Of a stretch of 64,000 nt of DNA, positions 1 through 17,733 are shown one piece after another. The stretch's first letter is position 1. Each line of letters starts with the position of its first letter. The notes beneath the pieces are model-generated. The model was not told where the DNA came from. It searched no databases and saw nothing but the letters and a program-made list of their open reading frames with translations. The DNA comes from Trifolium pratense (lineage: Eukaryota > Streptophyta > Magnoliopsida > Fabales > Fabaceae): contig NC_060061.1 in NCBI RefSeq assembly GCF_020283565.1, positions 40,585,362 to 40,649,361 of the forward strand, written 5' to 3'. A program made the translations under genes and the position numbers.

Positions 1-842
1 CTTTGAATTGAGCAGTGGAAGGGAGTATGAAAGACCAAATGTAGGCGATATAGTGATTGATAATACTCTTAAAGGCACAACTGAAGAACATACTGTCTCA
101 GAGCCAAGCCAATCATTATCACCTACCACTGAAGAAAGTCCTGAAGCTGTTCAGAAGCCTAAGTCTGACAAAACTTCCATTGACACTGAGGTTCTTAAAC
201 CCAGTAGTCAAGGTGTGATGAAGCAATTTGATAACTTCATTGAAATGATGAAGTAGTTGCACATCAACATTCCTCTAATTTAAGTCATTCAACAGATGCC
301 TAACTATTCCAAGTTTATGTAAGATGTGTTAACTAAAAGAATGAGGATTGGTGAATTTGAAATTGTTGCACTCACTCAAGAGTGTAGTCAAATGATGCAA
401 GGAAAAATTCCACAAAAAATGAAAGATCCTGGATCTTTAACTATCCCTTGTACCATTGGAGATGTCTATATTGGTAAATCCCTATGTGTTCTTGGAGCTA
501 GAATCAACCTGATGCCATTATCTGTGTTCAAAAATCTTGGTATAGGAGCTGCTAGGCAAACAACTATCACACTTCAACTAGCTGACCGCAACATTTGTTA
601 CCCTCGAGGTAAAATTGAAGATGTGTGTTAGTAACGGTTGACAAGTTGGTCTTCCCTGCAGATTTTATAGCTATGGACTTTACTGCTGATGAAATTACCC
701 CAATTCTTTTGGGAAGACCATTTCTTGCCACAGGAAGAACTCTAATAGATGTTGAAAAAAGGAGAACTGACAATGAGATTAAATACTCAAGAAGTCACTT
801 TTAATGTGTTGAAGGCAATGAAGTACCCTAAAGTTTATGTCT
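1..842 (+). pseudogene. Ty3/gypsy retrotransposon fragment: gag-pol linker and aspartic protease
   Basis: Read across frames, this stretch matches the gag-to-protease region of Athila/Tat-type plant Ty3 elements. The linker (8-256) ends in KQFDNFIEMMK, then a stop, then LHINIP. A second open segment (326-631) carries DPGSLTIPCTIGDVYIGKSL, LGARINLMPLSVFKNLGIG and LQLADR, and after a further stop (629-631) the protease C-terminus continues in another frame with [20 protein letters not shown] (about 694-753). Family members have an aspartate just before LGAS; here the segment reads CVLGAR, so the catalytic Asp is Val. Several in-frame stops, a frame change and the lost Asp mean it is dead. No reverse transcriptase or LTR is seen, so it is a truncated internal piece that may continue to the left of the window. 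Confidence 0.85.
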
Positions 843-1739
843 AAGTCCTTTAAGAAAGAGTTGTGTGTCAATACCCTACCATATTATTTCTCTAAATTCA
901 TTCAATGCTAGATGTCTCATAACAATGAACTTGTGTTTAAATCTAAGGTGATCAAGCTAAGATAAAAACATATAGAATTAACTCAAGAGAAATAAAGTAG
1001 CATAAACAAACACATATCACATCACTTGAATAACATCAAAATCAACTTCACATATTTCCAACTATAGAGAGTTTAGCTCATATTGAGCTGAGTAAACAAT
1101 ACAACCATAGAAAGAGATTTACAAATCATAGTGAAAAATAAATCTCCAGACGACGGTGGCGAGGCACCGATTATCAGATCTCAGAGTTGTGTCTGCTCTT
1201 CACTGGAACGGCTGCGCTTGACAGTAAGGATGATAGATCAATGACGAGCTTTCAAAGATACCAAAATTAGGTCTCGAGGCCCCCTTATATAAGCATCAAC
1301 ATTGGGATTTGGGCCTTTAATGAGTGGAGAAAGTTCAGCCCACTAACCAAAGAATATTTCCCAAAGTAGTCAATACAAAGAAATTATTGTACTACACTAG
1401 AAAATAGTCAGTCGGTCTTTCATCTACTATGCAGCTACGCGTTCAACCATTCAACTCCGATGTGACCAAGTTTGACTCACGCTTTGACTCCAGTCATCAA
1501 TTTGTATGGACTCAGGATGTGTCGACTCTGATTATCATTAATTAGCTATGAGGCTTTCTTTAACTTCACTCAGTGGTCTGTCTTGACTCCTTTTGTCAAT
1601 AGAATTGCTCTCTTTTCATAGAGGATTACATAAAAGCCTAAGTACATCACTAGACTCGAAAACATAATAAAATGACTCTAAAGCAACTGTAAATCACCGT
1701 CTGGTCAGATAATAATCAAAGTAATAGGGACAACTAAAA
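843..1739. other. Intergenic, no gene recognised
   Basis: There is no convincing coding frame here. The stretch is moderately AT-rich with a less AT-rich patch near 1140-1290. It may be further decayed retroelement sequence behind the gypsy fragment, but I see no terminal repeats that would bound it. Confidence 0.5.
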
Positions 1740-2084
1740 TCACATAAAGTGGGTTATCAGGTACTCCCAATATTTACCGCCTCTTTGACATACAATATGT
1801 ACATACCCCTTTCCACCATTCGCCCCATTATCAGACTTTGCAATCATAGTAACGAAACCTAACTCACGTGCTAAATCTCTAACCCACTTAAGCATTTGCG
1901 CGCGATTATCAAACTTCATTGCCGTTGTAAATTGGATGCGAAAATCAATTGTAGGAGGAGGAGGAGGAAGAGGCACAACGTTGTGTGGTTCGTCGGGCTG
2001 CTTTGCATCAACATTACCATGTTCTTCAACAATAGGTTTCTTTCCTAACTTGATTTCTACTTTGCGTGTATTTGAATCATCCAT
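1740..2084 (-). pseudogene. FAR1/MULE-type transposase N-terminal fragment
   Basis: An open frame of 114 codons starts at the ATG at 2084-2082. It has an acidic/proline-rich N-terminus with a run of seven prolines, then a block reading FDNRAQMLKWVRDLARELGF, followed by KGYVHIVCQRGGKYWEY. In legumes this block is the DNA-binding N-terminus of FAR1-related or MULE/Ulp1-type transposon proteins, in which a short domain of this kind precedes the transposase. The frame closes soon after GGKY, before any transposase core, so this is a fragment. The promoter side (2100-2600) contains repeated short 'gttcgct...agcgaac' motifs, possibly transposon end sequence. An expressed small FAR1-like protein is possible but less likely. 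Confidence 0.6.
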
Positions 2085-3698
2085 CACACTCCCTGAAATA
2101 AAATGGAAATAACAGAGCAGTAAATTTCAGTCCCTGACATGTTCGCTACCTAGGGCGCGAACGCTTACATGCATGCTCGCTAACTAGGGAGCGAACTCAA
2201 CCAGGAAAATATGTTTGATGGATGTAAACGAAATGCTTTGCAAAACGAAAGAGAAAGGTTTTAGAGTAACATTACCTTTGTATTCAACTCATTGGGATGT
2301 TCGTGGAGCTCTTTGATGGTTGGATTGTGACCTTCTCTTTGATGAAAATCGCCGGTTAGTAAGGGTTTGGAGAGGGAAAAATAAGGTGATGAAAGTGTGT
2401 ACTGTTTGTATCTAAAGATCCATGCATATATATATATATATATATGGAAACCGTTCACTTTCTAGAAAGCGAACTGTCATATGTTCGCTGTGTAAAATGC
2501 AAACGTTGTTTTTCAAAAAAAATTATAGGGGGTGAAACCACCTCCAAACGGTCACTTATTTTCACACTCGCTTTCCAAGAGGCACACCATCACTCGCGTT
2601 GTAGATAGCGAGGAGGGTCTTATGATAATTTCAGGGAGCAGCTGAGTGAATCTAGGGGGTGCGAAAAGTACGAATCTACACTAAATACATAGTTATGTGG
2701 GAACAAAATCCATGGATCATCCATGTCCTTACATTTACACTTGCAGGCCACACACTTCGCTTTTAAGAGATATGCACACATATATGGTGGATAATCGGAA
2801 TCCATTTCACATTTAATATTTACTGTGATGAAAGAAAAAAAATAATTAAAGAATCAAATATTCTACTAATATGGGATAAAATATGAAGTAAAGAAGGAAA
2901 TTATAAAAGGATGATAAAAAAAATCTTACCGGCAATATTCCCTGCAACAAGAAATAGAAAAAGAAATATAATTTTTACATAAACAAACTTGACCATTTTA
3001 GTCATGTTTTTCCTTTTAAATGTAACAAATGGTTTATCACTTTATAATTTATAGAGTTTATTCTCTCCTTACATTAATTAAATATTTTAGAGTTTATGGA
3101 TTTTTTAAAAAAAATCTTTCAAATATCTAAAAAAATCTTTTAAATATTTTTTTTAAAAAAATCCATAAGCTCTATCAAGTATTTTATAGCGGCCTTTTTT
3201 TGTAGGTAAATTAAGAGCATTATAAAACATCAATTGAGTTTATGGTTGGATCAAATACGGTGCATTAGTTGTGATTGTTTCATGTGACCTGTAGGTTATA
3301 GTCTATCAAGAATGGGTACTACATTTGAGGAAGATTACCGGTACTGGATACATATCGTATGTACTATGTACACGTATGGTACGCATCGAAATCGTATCAA
3401 TTTTTTTTATTTTTTTCATACAGGGTATGCGTAGGGTACACTATGGGTACACATGAGGTACGCCAAACACAAAAGTTGCGATTTTTTTTCAGGTTTTTTT
3501 ATCGAAAAAAGAGTAAGATATATAAGAAAGGAGCAACAAAAATGTAGGATATTGGTGGAGATGAACAAAATCTATTTAATGGAGTCGGTATTCTTAAAGT
3601 TGTTAATGTTTTTCTCGATACACTTAAACTAACGGCCGCTCTTTTTGAGCAAATTGCTTTTTTGTTTTGATGTTTTATTATCATTTTAACAATTTGAA
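2085..3698. other. Intergenic, AT-rich, possible MULE end motifs
   Basis: No gene is recognised. The stretch 2140-2600 holds several 'tcgct/agcga' inverted motifs and a short TA run near 2427-2446. The stretch 2820-3200 is A/T homopolymer-rich. Around 3340-3480 there are GTAC-rich motifs that recur at about 4020-4060, possibly the ends of a degraded element enclosing the MITE at 3709. Confidence 0.4.
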
Positions 3699-3708
3699 TT
3701 ATTTTTAA

Positions 3709-3893
3709 GGCAAATGCTAAATAGTGCCCCCGGGGCACTCTTTAAGCCCTTAAATAGTAAGTTTTTTATAGAATTTTTATGGAAATGCGTAAAGTCAACG
3801 CATTGAAAATTAAAGTATTTAATTTTTTGAATAAAAAGTTTCTTTTAATGGAATGCTTAAAGAGTGCCCTCGGGGCACTCGTTAGCAAGACCC
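3709..3893 (+). mobile_element. Mutator-type MITE, copy 1 (185 bp, palindromic TIRs)
   Basis: The terminal inverted repeats contain the near-palindrome AGTGCCCCCGGGGCACTCTT on the left and its diverged complement on the right (gagtgccctcggggcactc). The flanks ttatttttaa (3699-3708) and ttattttaaa (3894-3903) agree at 9 of 10 bases, the target-duplication size of Mutator elements. A second copy in opposite orientation lies at 41854-42037. It has no coding capacity. Confidence 0.8.
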
Positions 3894-3903
3894 TTATTTT
3901 AAA

Positions 3904-4372
3904 TATGATTTTTTTTTATGTTTAATTATTTGGTTTAACAATGTAATTTTATTTATATAATTATATTAAAAAAAATTATACAAACTATACGAAATCTTAG
4001 TTTTTCTAAAAATGGCGTATTCCATACCGGTACTCGTACTAGGTACCGTACCCGTACCTAGACAATGTAAGTTATAGCATTAGTTATGGACTTATTGTGC
4101 ATTAGTTGTGGTTGGATTTTTTTCCGCACAAAATTTAAAAATTTCTTTTTTTTTTTTGTACCAAAAAAAAATTAAAAAAAATCTAATAGTGTTAGATACG
4201 AGTGCCTTGTAAGCAAAATTTAATATTTTATCTTATTTTTATATTAATTTATTTTAAATTAATTTTAAATTAATTTTTTTTATAAATATCAATATCAAAC
4301 TAAACTCGAATTACCGAAAATTTACCATAGAATAATTGATGAGTCCAACTCTTATGAAAAAAAATGTCAACA
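3904..4372. other. Intergenic, homopolymer-rich
   Basis: The stretch is extremely AT-rich, with poly-A and poly-T runs and no coding frame. The GTAC-rich patch at 4018-4060 resembles the one near 3340-3440 in inverted sense. Confidence 0.4.
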
Positions 4373-4387
4373 AATTAAAAAATTAAC

Positions 4388-4487
4388 AAGCCACTAGGTT
4401 TGGTCTAATGGTGAGGAGTTTGAGTAGTATATATTATAAATTCTGAGTTCAATTTCCAGCTCATTATAAACAAAAAAAATTAAAAAA
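4388..4487 (+). mobile_element. tRNA-derived SINE-like insertion (about 100 bp)
   Basis: There is an A-box-like tggtctaatggtgagg (4411 on) and a B-box-like gagttcaatttcc (4445 on), then a short A-rich tail. The body is flanked by aattaaaaaattaac (4373-4387) and aattaaaaaatcaac (4488-4502), a 15-bp target duplication with one mismatch. The AT-rich nature of the duplication lowers certainty. Confidence 0.55.
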
Positions 4488-4679
4488 TCAACGCAATTTA
4501 TTGAGTATGGAGTTTATTTTCAAACTTATTAGACTCTTATGTAAAGGACCACACATAAAGAAAATTTGTCACAAGCAAATTGCCATGTTCAAGGTTTCAC
4601 ACCATTCATTAAATGCAAAAAGTGAAAATACCATATACCTATGAATTATGGTGCAGATGTTGCAGAAAAATAGTGTATA

Positions 4680-4805
4680 CTCCCTCAATCCTAAAATATA
4701 AGGGAAAATTCGTTAAAGAAAGTTGATGTATTTGGTTAAAAATTTGAACTAAATACATCAATTTTGTTTGAGCAATTTTCCCCTTATATTTTGAGACGAA
4801 GGGAG
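4680..4805. mobile_element. Stowaway-type MITE (126 bp)
   Basis: It starts CTCCCTCaatcctaaaatat and ends in the inverted complement ...gggag, with TA on both sides (4678-4679 and 4806-4807). The Stowaway consensus is CTCCCTCCGT with a TA target. A sister copy lies at 60618-60741. It sits about 60 bp upstream of the TATA box of the acyltransferase gene, so it is part of that promoter region. Confidence 0.85.
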
Positions 4806-4865
4806 TATTTCATATTTCACATTTACAGCAAACTATAATTTTAAATTCACATTATCTCATATATC

Positions 4866-4873
4866 TATATAAA
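4866..4873 (+). promoter_or_regulatory. TATA box of the BAHD gene
   Basis: TATATAAA lies about 107 bp before the start codon. That spacing fits a 5' leader of roughly 75-80 nt. Confidence 0.6.
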
Positions 4874-4979
4874 TTGAACCCTTGCATAAAGAACAATGCA
4901 TCCAAAGAAAAAGAAAAATATAGCAGAGTATACTATATATTGAATTCATATTTCCCAGATTTCTCATATTTCTTTTTCT

Positions 4980-7010
4980 ATGGCTTATGAGAAAGTTACC
5001 CTAAACCTTAAAATGAAAGATGTTGAGCTTGTAAAACCATCAAAGTTCACTCCTCCTTGTATTCTTTCTCTTTCTACACTTGATAATAGAGGCATCTATA
5101 ATAACCATTGTCAAACTGTTCATGTATATCGATCATCAGCAACTCGTGATTCTGATTCGAGTTTCGACCTTTGTCATGTATTCAAAGAAGCACTCTCAAA
5201 GGCTTTGTTCTATTATTATCCTCTTGCAGGTATTTATAATTTACTAGTGTTTTTTTTTACATAGACGAAAGAACCGAAAACTAATTTGCTAGTTTCGTTC
5301 CCCCTTTAGATACAAATTTAGTTGTTAAAAACTATTTATAACACTCGTGCGATGCATGGGAGACATATAGCTTTGACATTTGAGAGTATCGGGTGCGTAT
5401 CGGTATCGAACACGTATCAGACATGATTCTTCGTCATTTTTAAAGTATCGATGCTTCATAGTTTGAGACATATAGTTTTGCATGCTTCTTCGGTTATAAA
5501 TAAATTTCAAAGTCACTCACATTTAGAGAAGGAAAGTGTTGTGCTGTTAAAACGATCAACATTGATTTATCTACTAATAACTTCACTTGGTGGAATCGCT
5601 TGTCTAGCTATATTTGGAATTATTTCAATCACAATAAACATGTTTACCTTTATATAGATTTTTTAATCTCTGTGCTTTTTTCCCTTCATCAAGGTTTTCG
5701 CCCATTGAAAAAATCTGAAACAAACACAAGTAAAATAAAAAAGTGATTTTTTTTTAAAAATAAAATAGATTTTTTTAAAAAAAAAAACTGAAACAAACGG
5801 GCCCAAAGTATTCTATAGGTAACAACTTATTATAATTCAACTTTTACATCTTGCAGGTAAACTAGTGAAACATGCCGATGATGGAATACTTAGAGTCAAT
5901 TGCAACCCTAATGCTGAAAACTATGGTGTTCCATTCTTGGAAGCAATTGCTAATTGCACCCTTTCTTCTATTAATTACTTGGACAATACTAACACAGAAA
6001 TTGCAAAGCATTTGTTGCTTATTCCTCAAGATTTAAGTTATCCTTTGGTATTCAAGGTGACAAAATTTCTTTGTGGGGGTTTCACAATCGGAATGGGGGT
6101 GTTGCACGCCGTTTGCGATGGATTTGGTGCATCTCAATTCTTCAACACAATTGTTGAACTTGCAAGGGGAAGAATTGAGCCCTCGGTGATACCGGTATGG
6201 GAAAGAGAGAGACTAGTTGGATCAATAACTAAACAACCATTTCCATTATTCCCCATGCGCAAAGAATCTATTGCATTTTCGCCGTTTTTGAATCAAACCA
6301 ATAGTACAAATATTAAGCAATATTGTTTTAAAGTCGAGGGTGAAATGATAACAAAGCTTAAGTTGAGTTTGATGAAGGAAAGTGAAAATGAAAATATAAG
6401 GTTCACAACTTTTGAATCACTTGCAGCTTATATTTGGAGATCAAGAGCAAGAGCCTTAAAACTTAACAACAATGGCGATACAATGTTGACTGTGTTAGTT
6501 GGTATGCGACGCAACTTGAAGGATTTCGATCCAATACCAAAAGGGTTTTATGGTAATTCGGTTATGGAAGCAAACATTGTGTTAAAAGTGAGTGATCTCA
6601 ATGAAATGTCACTCTATGAAATTGTTAAGCTGATCAAAGAAGCTAAAAATGTTGCTTCAACGGCTGATTATGTCAAAAATACAATCGACTCTTTGGAGAC
6701 GAATTTTAAGGATCCTGTTAACATGGAAAAAAGTACTGGTGCGGTAACGGTTTTGACAGAGTGGAAGCATTTGGGTTTTATGGGTGAAAATGTAGATTTT
6801 GGAGGGAACGAAATAGTAAATTTAGTACCAGCACCATGCAAAATGTTTGCATCTATTGAAATAAGTGTTTTGTCATCTTCTAATAAATTTGATGATGTTG
6901 TTCCATCAATGAAAGGAGGAGTTAATCTTTTTACATCACTACCTGTTGCTGCTATGCCTAAGTTCAAGGAAGAAATTGAAGCTTTAAGAACTCTTAGTGT
7001 TGAAATTTGA
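4980..7010 (+). CDS. BAHD-family acyltransferase (2 exons, 467 aa)
   Basis: Exon 1 is 4980-5229 and exon 2 is 5857-7010; the 627-bp phase-1 intron splits the Gly of PLAGKL, a position common in this family. BAHD enzymes move an acyl group from acyl-CoA to an alcohol or amine, usually in the cytosol. The catalytic HXXXD motif is HAVCD at residues 167-171, followed by G. The second family motif, normally DFGWG, reads DFGGN at about residue 397. The N-terminus (ELVKPSKFTPPCILSLSTLD) and the ending NLFTSLPVAAMPKFKEEI resemble the clade V alcohol, spermidine hydroxycinnamoyl or taxane-type acyltransferases. Substrate cannot be read from sequence. Length is normal (430-470). A TATA box is at 4866 and AATAAA-like signals follow the stop near 7068. 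The frame is intact, so it is probably functional; the altered second motif is structural in the family rather than catalytic. Confidence 0.93.
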
Positions 7011-8838
7011 TTTGTATTATCCATTTGAAATTGCCTTATTGTTTTAATTACTATATTAATATTACATAATAAATCTTTCAAGAACAATAATTTTAGGGAG
7101 GTTATTTCCTAATTTAAGTTATATTTGGCTCTATTTATAGAGCAGTGAAATGTTTGTAATGGTGTGTTTTGATGAAATAAACATCGTTCTTTGTCTTGTA
7201 TGTAATACATCATCTTCATATTATTTTTCTTTCATATTACTTTCGTACAAATAGACCAGCGACCATAATTTTTGCTATTAATTTAAAATGATCTCAAAAT
7301 CGGACACTAAAAATAAAAATAAAAAAAGACACATGGTATGGGATCACCTCGAAAGAGAATACTAAGAAATTGAAACAACCATGCATATGCAAAAATAAAA
7401 TACTCAATTTAATTCAGGAATTTGAGGTTACTAGGGTCCTTCTCCAAAAAATTAGAGAGTTAATTAAAAAAATAATAATAACTCAATTTAATTTGGGAGT
7501 TTGAGGTACTAATAGAGGAGCAAGATACTTTTTAGTGCAAGCCACCATTATAATTTTATCACACTAAAAAAATAAAGAACTACATAGGTTAAGATGATCA
7601 CAAGTGGGAAGAAGTATGATGCAATTATAATGGGTATGGGTATGAAAATTGCTCTTTAAGCCTTATGTGTTGCTCCCGGCCCTCCTAAATTGACAAAATT
7701 ACCCTTTGGAGCACTTTGGATTGCAGGGATCGAAATTGTAACAATTTGGAACATAGGATCCGAATGAATCTTTCAAAGCATCAACCATAGCCACTATTAC
7801 CTCCATAGTGGGTATCGGTATAGCGTAAACATTTTTGAGTTAAGTGGACGGGATATTTTGGTAATTTCGTAGATCGGGCCTAGAAATTAATAGGGTGGCA
7901 AAAGTAATTCATGTATTAGTAAAAGAATTGATTCGCATGCAATGTATTATTTTTTAAACATTGAAAATCAAACCAAACTAGTTTGATCTTTTTCGGTTTG
8001 GTTCGATTTTTGGTCCCAACCAAACAAGATTAGTTAATCTTTTGTTTGGTTTGGTTTATCGGTATGATGACTTTGGTCTGAACCACTTACGCACCCATAG
8101 ATGTAGGAGCCAAATTAGGCATGCCAATGGGACGGGTTCGGGGCAAATTTTGCCTTTCCCAAATCCATAGAGTTCGGGTTTCACCAAATCCGTCCCAATT
8201 CTCAATGGGTATGAAAAGTAGAACCCCAATCTCATACCTAACGGGGTTCGGATATCTCCATGGGTTTCAGGTATCCCCATTCTGCCTCGCTTCCGTATGA
8301 ACTTGGTTAAATTTTGGTAATTTTTTATTAAAAAAGGGGTAAAAGTTGAAAATTATTTTTTTGCGACAGTATAATTTTTTTAAATAAAGAATATAAATAG
8401 AAAAACTTTATTTAATACTCAACTTAAAAATAAACCCAAACATATCAATATAATTTAAGATTTTGTTTAAGCATTTATAATTTAAGAGAGTAAAATATAA
8501 TTATATATAAACGGGGCGAGTTCGGGAACGGATTCGGGTGGGTATCAATGTCCCATTACCTGCCCTAAATTCATTTTTTAAAATCGAGAAAAACCCAAAC
8601 TCAATCAATTTGGTTTTTCCCGTCAAAATCGGGGCAGCCGGCGGGTACCATATATTGCCATTTTTTTCTTTTAAAAAGAAAAAGTAATTTTTACTATTTA
8701 GAAATAAAATACAAACCAGCTTTCTGAAACAATCACTAAATTATAGCTTCATCACCTTTGACATGTGACTAACCATCATCATCTTTGCTAGACAAGTCCA
8801 TTGAACTTTGAACCACACAACATTCAATATTGCAAAGG
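7011..8838. other. Intergenic; 3' UTR of the BAHD gene and a degraded hAT-like element
   Basis: The first 100-250 bases are likely 3' UTR with AATAAA-type signals. From about 8113 to 8655 there is a GC-richer sequence whose two ends carry repeated 'gggttcggg/cccgaac'-type motifs in opposite sense, resembling non-autonomous hAT elements. No exact boundaries or target duplication can be set. The rest is AT-rich with nothing recognised. Confidence 0.4.
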
Positions 8839-12547
<3,709 letters not shown>

Positions 12548-13071
12548 AGCAAATGCAATACAATTGGATGAAGAACATGTTCAAAATCTCATTCCATACT
12601 TGTAGGACTTGCATTAAAACATCATGTAATAAGCCTAGCATATGTGCAAATGTAATGTAAAAGAGAAATTGACAATTGCATTTATGGGGTTATTTAATAA
12701 AAATAAAAAAGCTATCTTTTTTTTTTTGACATTAAAAAGCTATCTTAAATATTAGAGACTTGGAAATATGAACAAGGTGATAACTATTTCCACAATTGTT
12801 TTACTTTTTAAGATTCACAATTGCTCGATTTTAATCTTATAAGTTTCAATTGTTCGATTTTGAGTGGTGCTAATACATTCCTCTTGCATAATCGACTCTG
12901 AACCCGAAAATGGTTGTGACGACTCTGTAGTCACTCATGCGTTAGTACACGCCGCGCCAGAGCTTGCTAAAATAAAGGTGTTGATTGCTAAAATACATGT
13001 TATTCTATTTTCAGAGTTCAGGTTCCCTCCATTTAGTGTATCCTCTAAATTAATTAGATGGATGTATGACA
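12548..13071. other. AGT2 3' flank, no gene
   Basis: This is AT-rich sequence with possible polyadenylation signals (aataaaaataaa near 12697). Nothing else is recognised. Confidence 0.5.
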
Positions 13072-13079
13072 TCTGACAA

Positions 13080-14181
13080 TAGAGCTGTCAAAATGGGCTA
13101 GCCCGAATGGGCCGGCCCACCAAGCCCAATTTTTTCCCGGACTTGGGCCTCGAAAATCCTAGCCCAAATTTTTTTCGGCCTTTTTAGCCCGGCCCGATAA
13201 AGCTCACTTAAAATATGGGCTAGCCCAAATGGCCCACGTGCGGCCCGCAAGCCCGAATAATTTATAATATTTTTTTTTCAAAATAAATAATATAAGTAAC
13301 TTGTTTTGGATGATTTTAACTTAGTTTGTATTATAAGAGTTTATTTTGCCACTTTACAAGTGTCTCAAATATTAATATCATCCGCTACTTACGTAGCGGA
13401 TGAGTAAAAATACAGCGCACAGAAACACATAGGTATCAGATGAGTAAAAATAGAGCGTATTCATAGGTAGCGGATGACTAAAAACAGTGGGCGCGAGAAA
13501 CTCTTAAGTAGCGGATGAGTAACAATAGGGCGCAGGAAAAACTCTTATGTAGGGGATGGGTAAAAATACGGCGCACGAGAAACTCATAAATAGAGGGTGA
13601 GTAAAAATAGGGCGTGCGAGACACTCGTAGGTATCGGATGAGTAAAAATATGCCGCGCTATAAACTCGTAGGTAGGGGATGAGTAAAAATAGGGCGCGAG
13701 AAACTCGTAGGTAGCGGACGAGTAAAAATAGCGGGTGAGAGAAACTCAGAAGTAGCGGGTGAGTAAAAATAGAGCAAGCGAAAAACTCGTAGGTAGAAGA
13801 TGAGTAAAAATAAGGCGCGCGAGAAACTTATAGGTAGCGGGTGGGTAAAAATAGGGCGCGCGAGAATTTTTATCTTGTTTAGTATATGTATAATATAAGA
13901 GTATTGATTAACATAGCGTAGTAATTAATTTGAAAGTCCAATTTTTGTATGCACAACAAAGCGTAGTAGTTTTTTAGTTATTTATAATGTTAAGTTTGAA
14001 AATAAAAAGTAAAATAAAAAATTCGGGCCGGCCCGAAACCCCACAACCCGTACCGGGCCGGGCTCGAGCACTAATTTTCATAGCCCGTTTTTTATCCGGA
14101 CTTTTTAGCCCGACTCGATAAAGCCTAAAGCCCAACTGGGCCGGCCCGAATTGAGCCGGGCTGCCCGTTTTGACAGCTCTA
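13080..14181. mobile_element. Non-autonomous hAT element (1,102 bp) carrying a minisatellite
   Basis: The ends are inverted: TAGAGCTGTCAAAATGGGCT on the left and the complement of TAGAGCTGTCAAAACGGGCA on the right, continuing into GGGCCGGCCC on both sides. The flanking 8-bp sequences tctgacaa (13072-13079) and tgtgacaa (14182-14189) differ at one base, the target size of hAT elements. There is no transposase. The middle holds tandem repeats (13379-13865). Confidence 0.85.
13379..13865 (+). repeat. Minisatellite, about 12 copies of a 38-42 bp unit
   Basis: The repeated core is gtagcggatgagtaaaaata, followed by a variable GC-rich part such as gggcgcgcgagaaactc. Units are diverged at roughly 10-20 % by eye. 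The first unit is preceded by its inverted complement, giving a perfect hairpin at 13379-13403 (tcatccgctac / gtagcggatga). Confidence 0.85.
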
Positions 14182-14189
14182 TGTGACAA

Positions 14190-14578
14190 ATAAACAATCT
14201 AATGGCTGATATCAAACTTTTAAAAATTAGTATATTGTTTAGTAAAAATACATTTTCCTCTTTGAACAAAAAAAAAAAAAAATCTTCCCGTAACTTTCAA
14301 CAAATGTTTTAAAAACCGGACCGGTCATCGAACCGGCAAGGGCATTGGGTCACTGATTCATTGGTCGAACCACCGAGTCACTGGTCGAACCGCATGACAA
14401 ACCAAATTAAACCGATGGAATGAACTGATCTGTATAATAAAACTATATAGTTATTAAACTGGTCGAATCAGATAACCGGTCTTTAAAAAAATCATAAAAA
14501 ATTTGAAAATTTAAAAATTTCACAAAAAGAATGCCACAAATTCTATAAAACAAAGTCATATACCACCACCACTACTAC

Positions 14579-14616
<38 letters not shown>

Positions 14617-15416
14617 TACAAATAAATTAATATGGTTTATAGTTTTTAAAAGAACTAGTTTAAAGACCCGTGCGAATGACTTTTATTCGATATTTCACTT
14701 TGTCACTGTATGGATAAACCGATCGACTCGATCTCTAAAAAAACTATAACATCTAAAAAATGTGAAAATTTCAAAAAAAATCATAATTTTTACAAGTTAA
14801 TTATTTAAATTCAAATTCTAAACAATTATATATATATATATAAAGAAAACCCAATAATTTTTGTAAAAAAAAAGAAAAAAGAAAACCCAATAATATTTTT
14901 TTTGAATGAAGAAAACCCAATAATAAGTGGTTTATAGAATTGTAAATATTATATAAAAAAAATAGTAATACTCGCCGCCTTCGTTTCAAGCTCAGTAACT
15001 CCTTCCTCTCATCTCCTTCCTTTCAGTAACTCCTTCCTTCTCCACCTCTTTCTCCTTCCCAACTATCATCGCCGCCGTCGACCTCCATCCCAGCGCCGCC
15101 CAGAACAACCTCAGTCTGTAGCCGCGTTAACTGAAACAACTTCGACTCAACTCAACTCTCAACTGCACCGGAAAACACGCTGCCGGATTCCGCCGTCACA
15201 GTGAGATTTTCCGTCCAGGTTTTCATTTTTTATTTATTTTCAGAATTTTCTTTCTCTCTCCTGTAACACGCGATTCCGCACTAAAGCGACGCCATTAACA
15301 ACATAGGTTTTATAGATTATTTGTTGAAGACTCAAATACGTTCAATTCCAATTCCTATTAAATTTGCTAACTGTTTTTTGTTTCCATTGAAGGGTTAAAT
15401 TAAAGGATTTTATATT
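14190..15416. other. Intergenic; decayed repeat, AAT microsatellite, BUD32 5' leader
   Basis: The stretch 14300-14480 has repeated accggtc/gaccggt and ggtcgaac motifs typical of a small degraded DNA element. An (AAT)n run spans about 14577-14616. From 14975 the sequence turns pyrimidine-rich (cttcctctc, ctccttcc), as in a plant core promoter and 5' UTR. A leader intron from about 15217 to 15391 (cag/gttttc ... gaag/ggttaa) is possible. Confidence 0.45.

Positions 15417-17733
<2,317 letters not shown>

Noticed and set aside
6668..7087. 139-codon minus-strand frame
   Set aside because: It is antisense to exon 2 of the BAHD acyltransferase, whose motifs are clear on the plus strand.
13379..13865. 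CRISPR-like or centromeric satellite array
   Set aside because: The units are diverged, have no unique spacers, and lie within a bounded hAT element.
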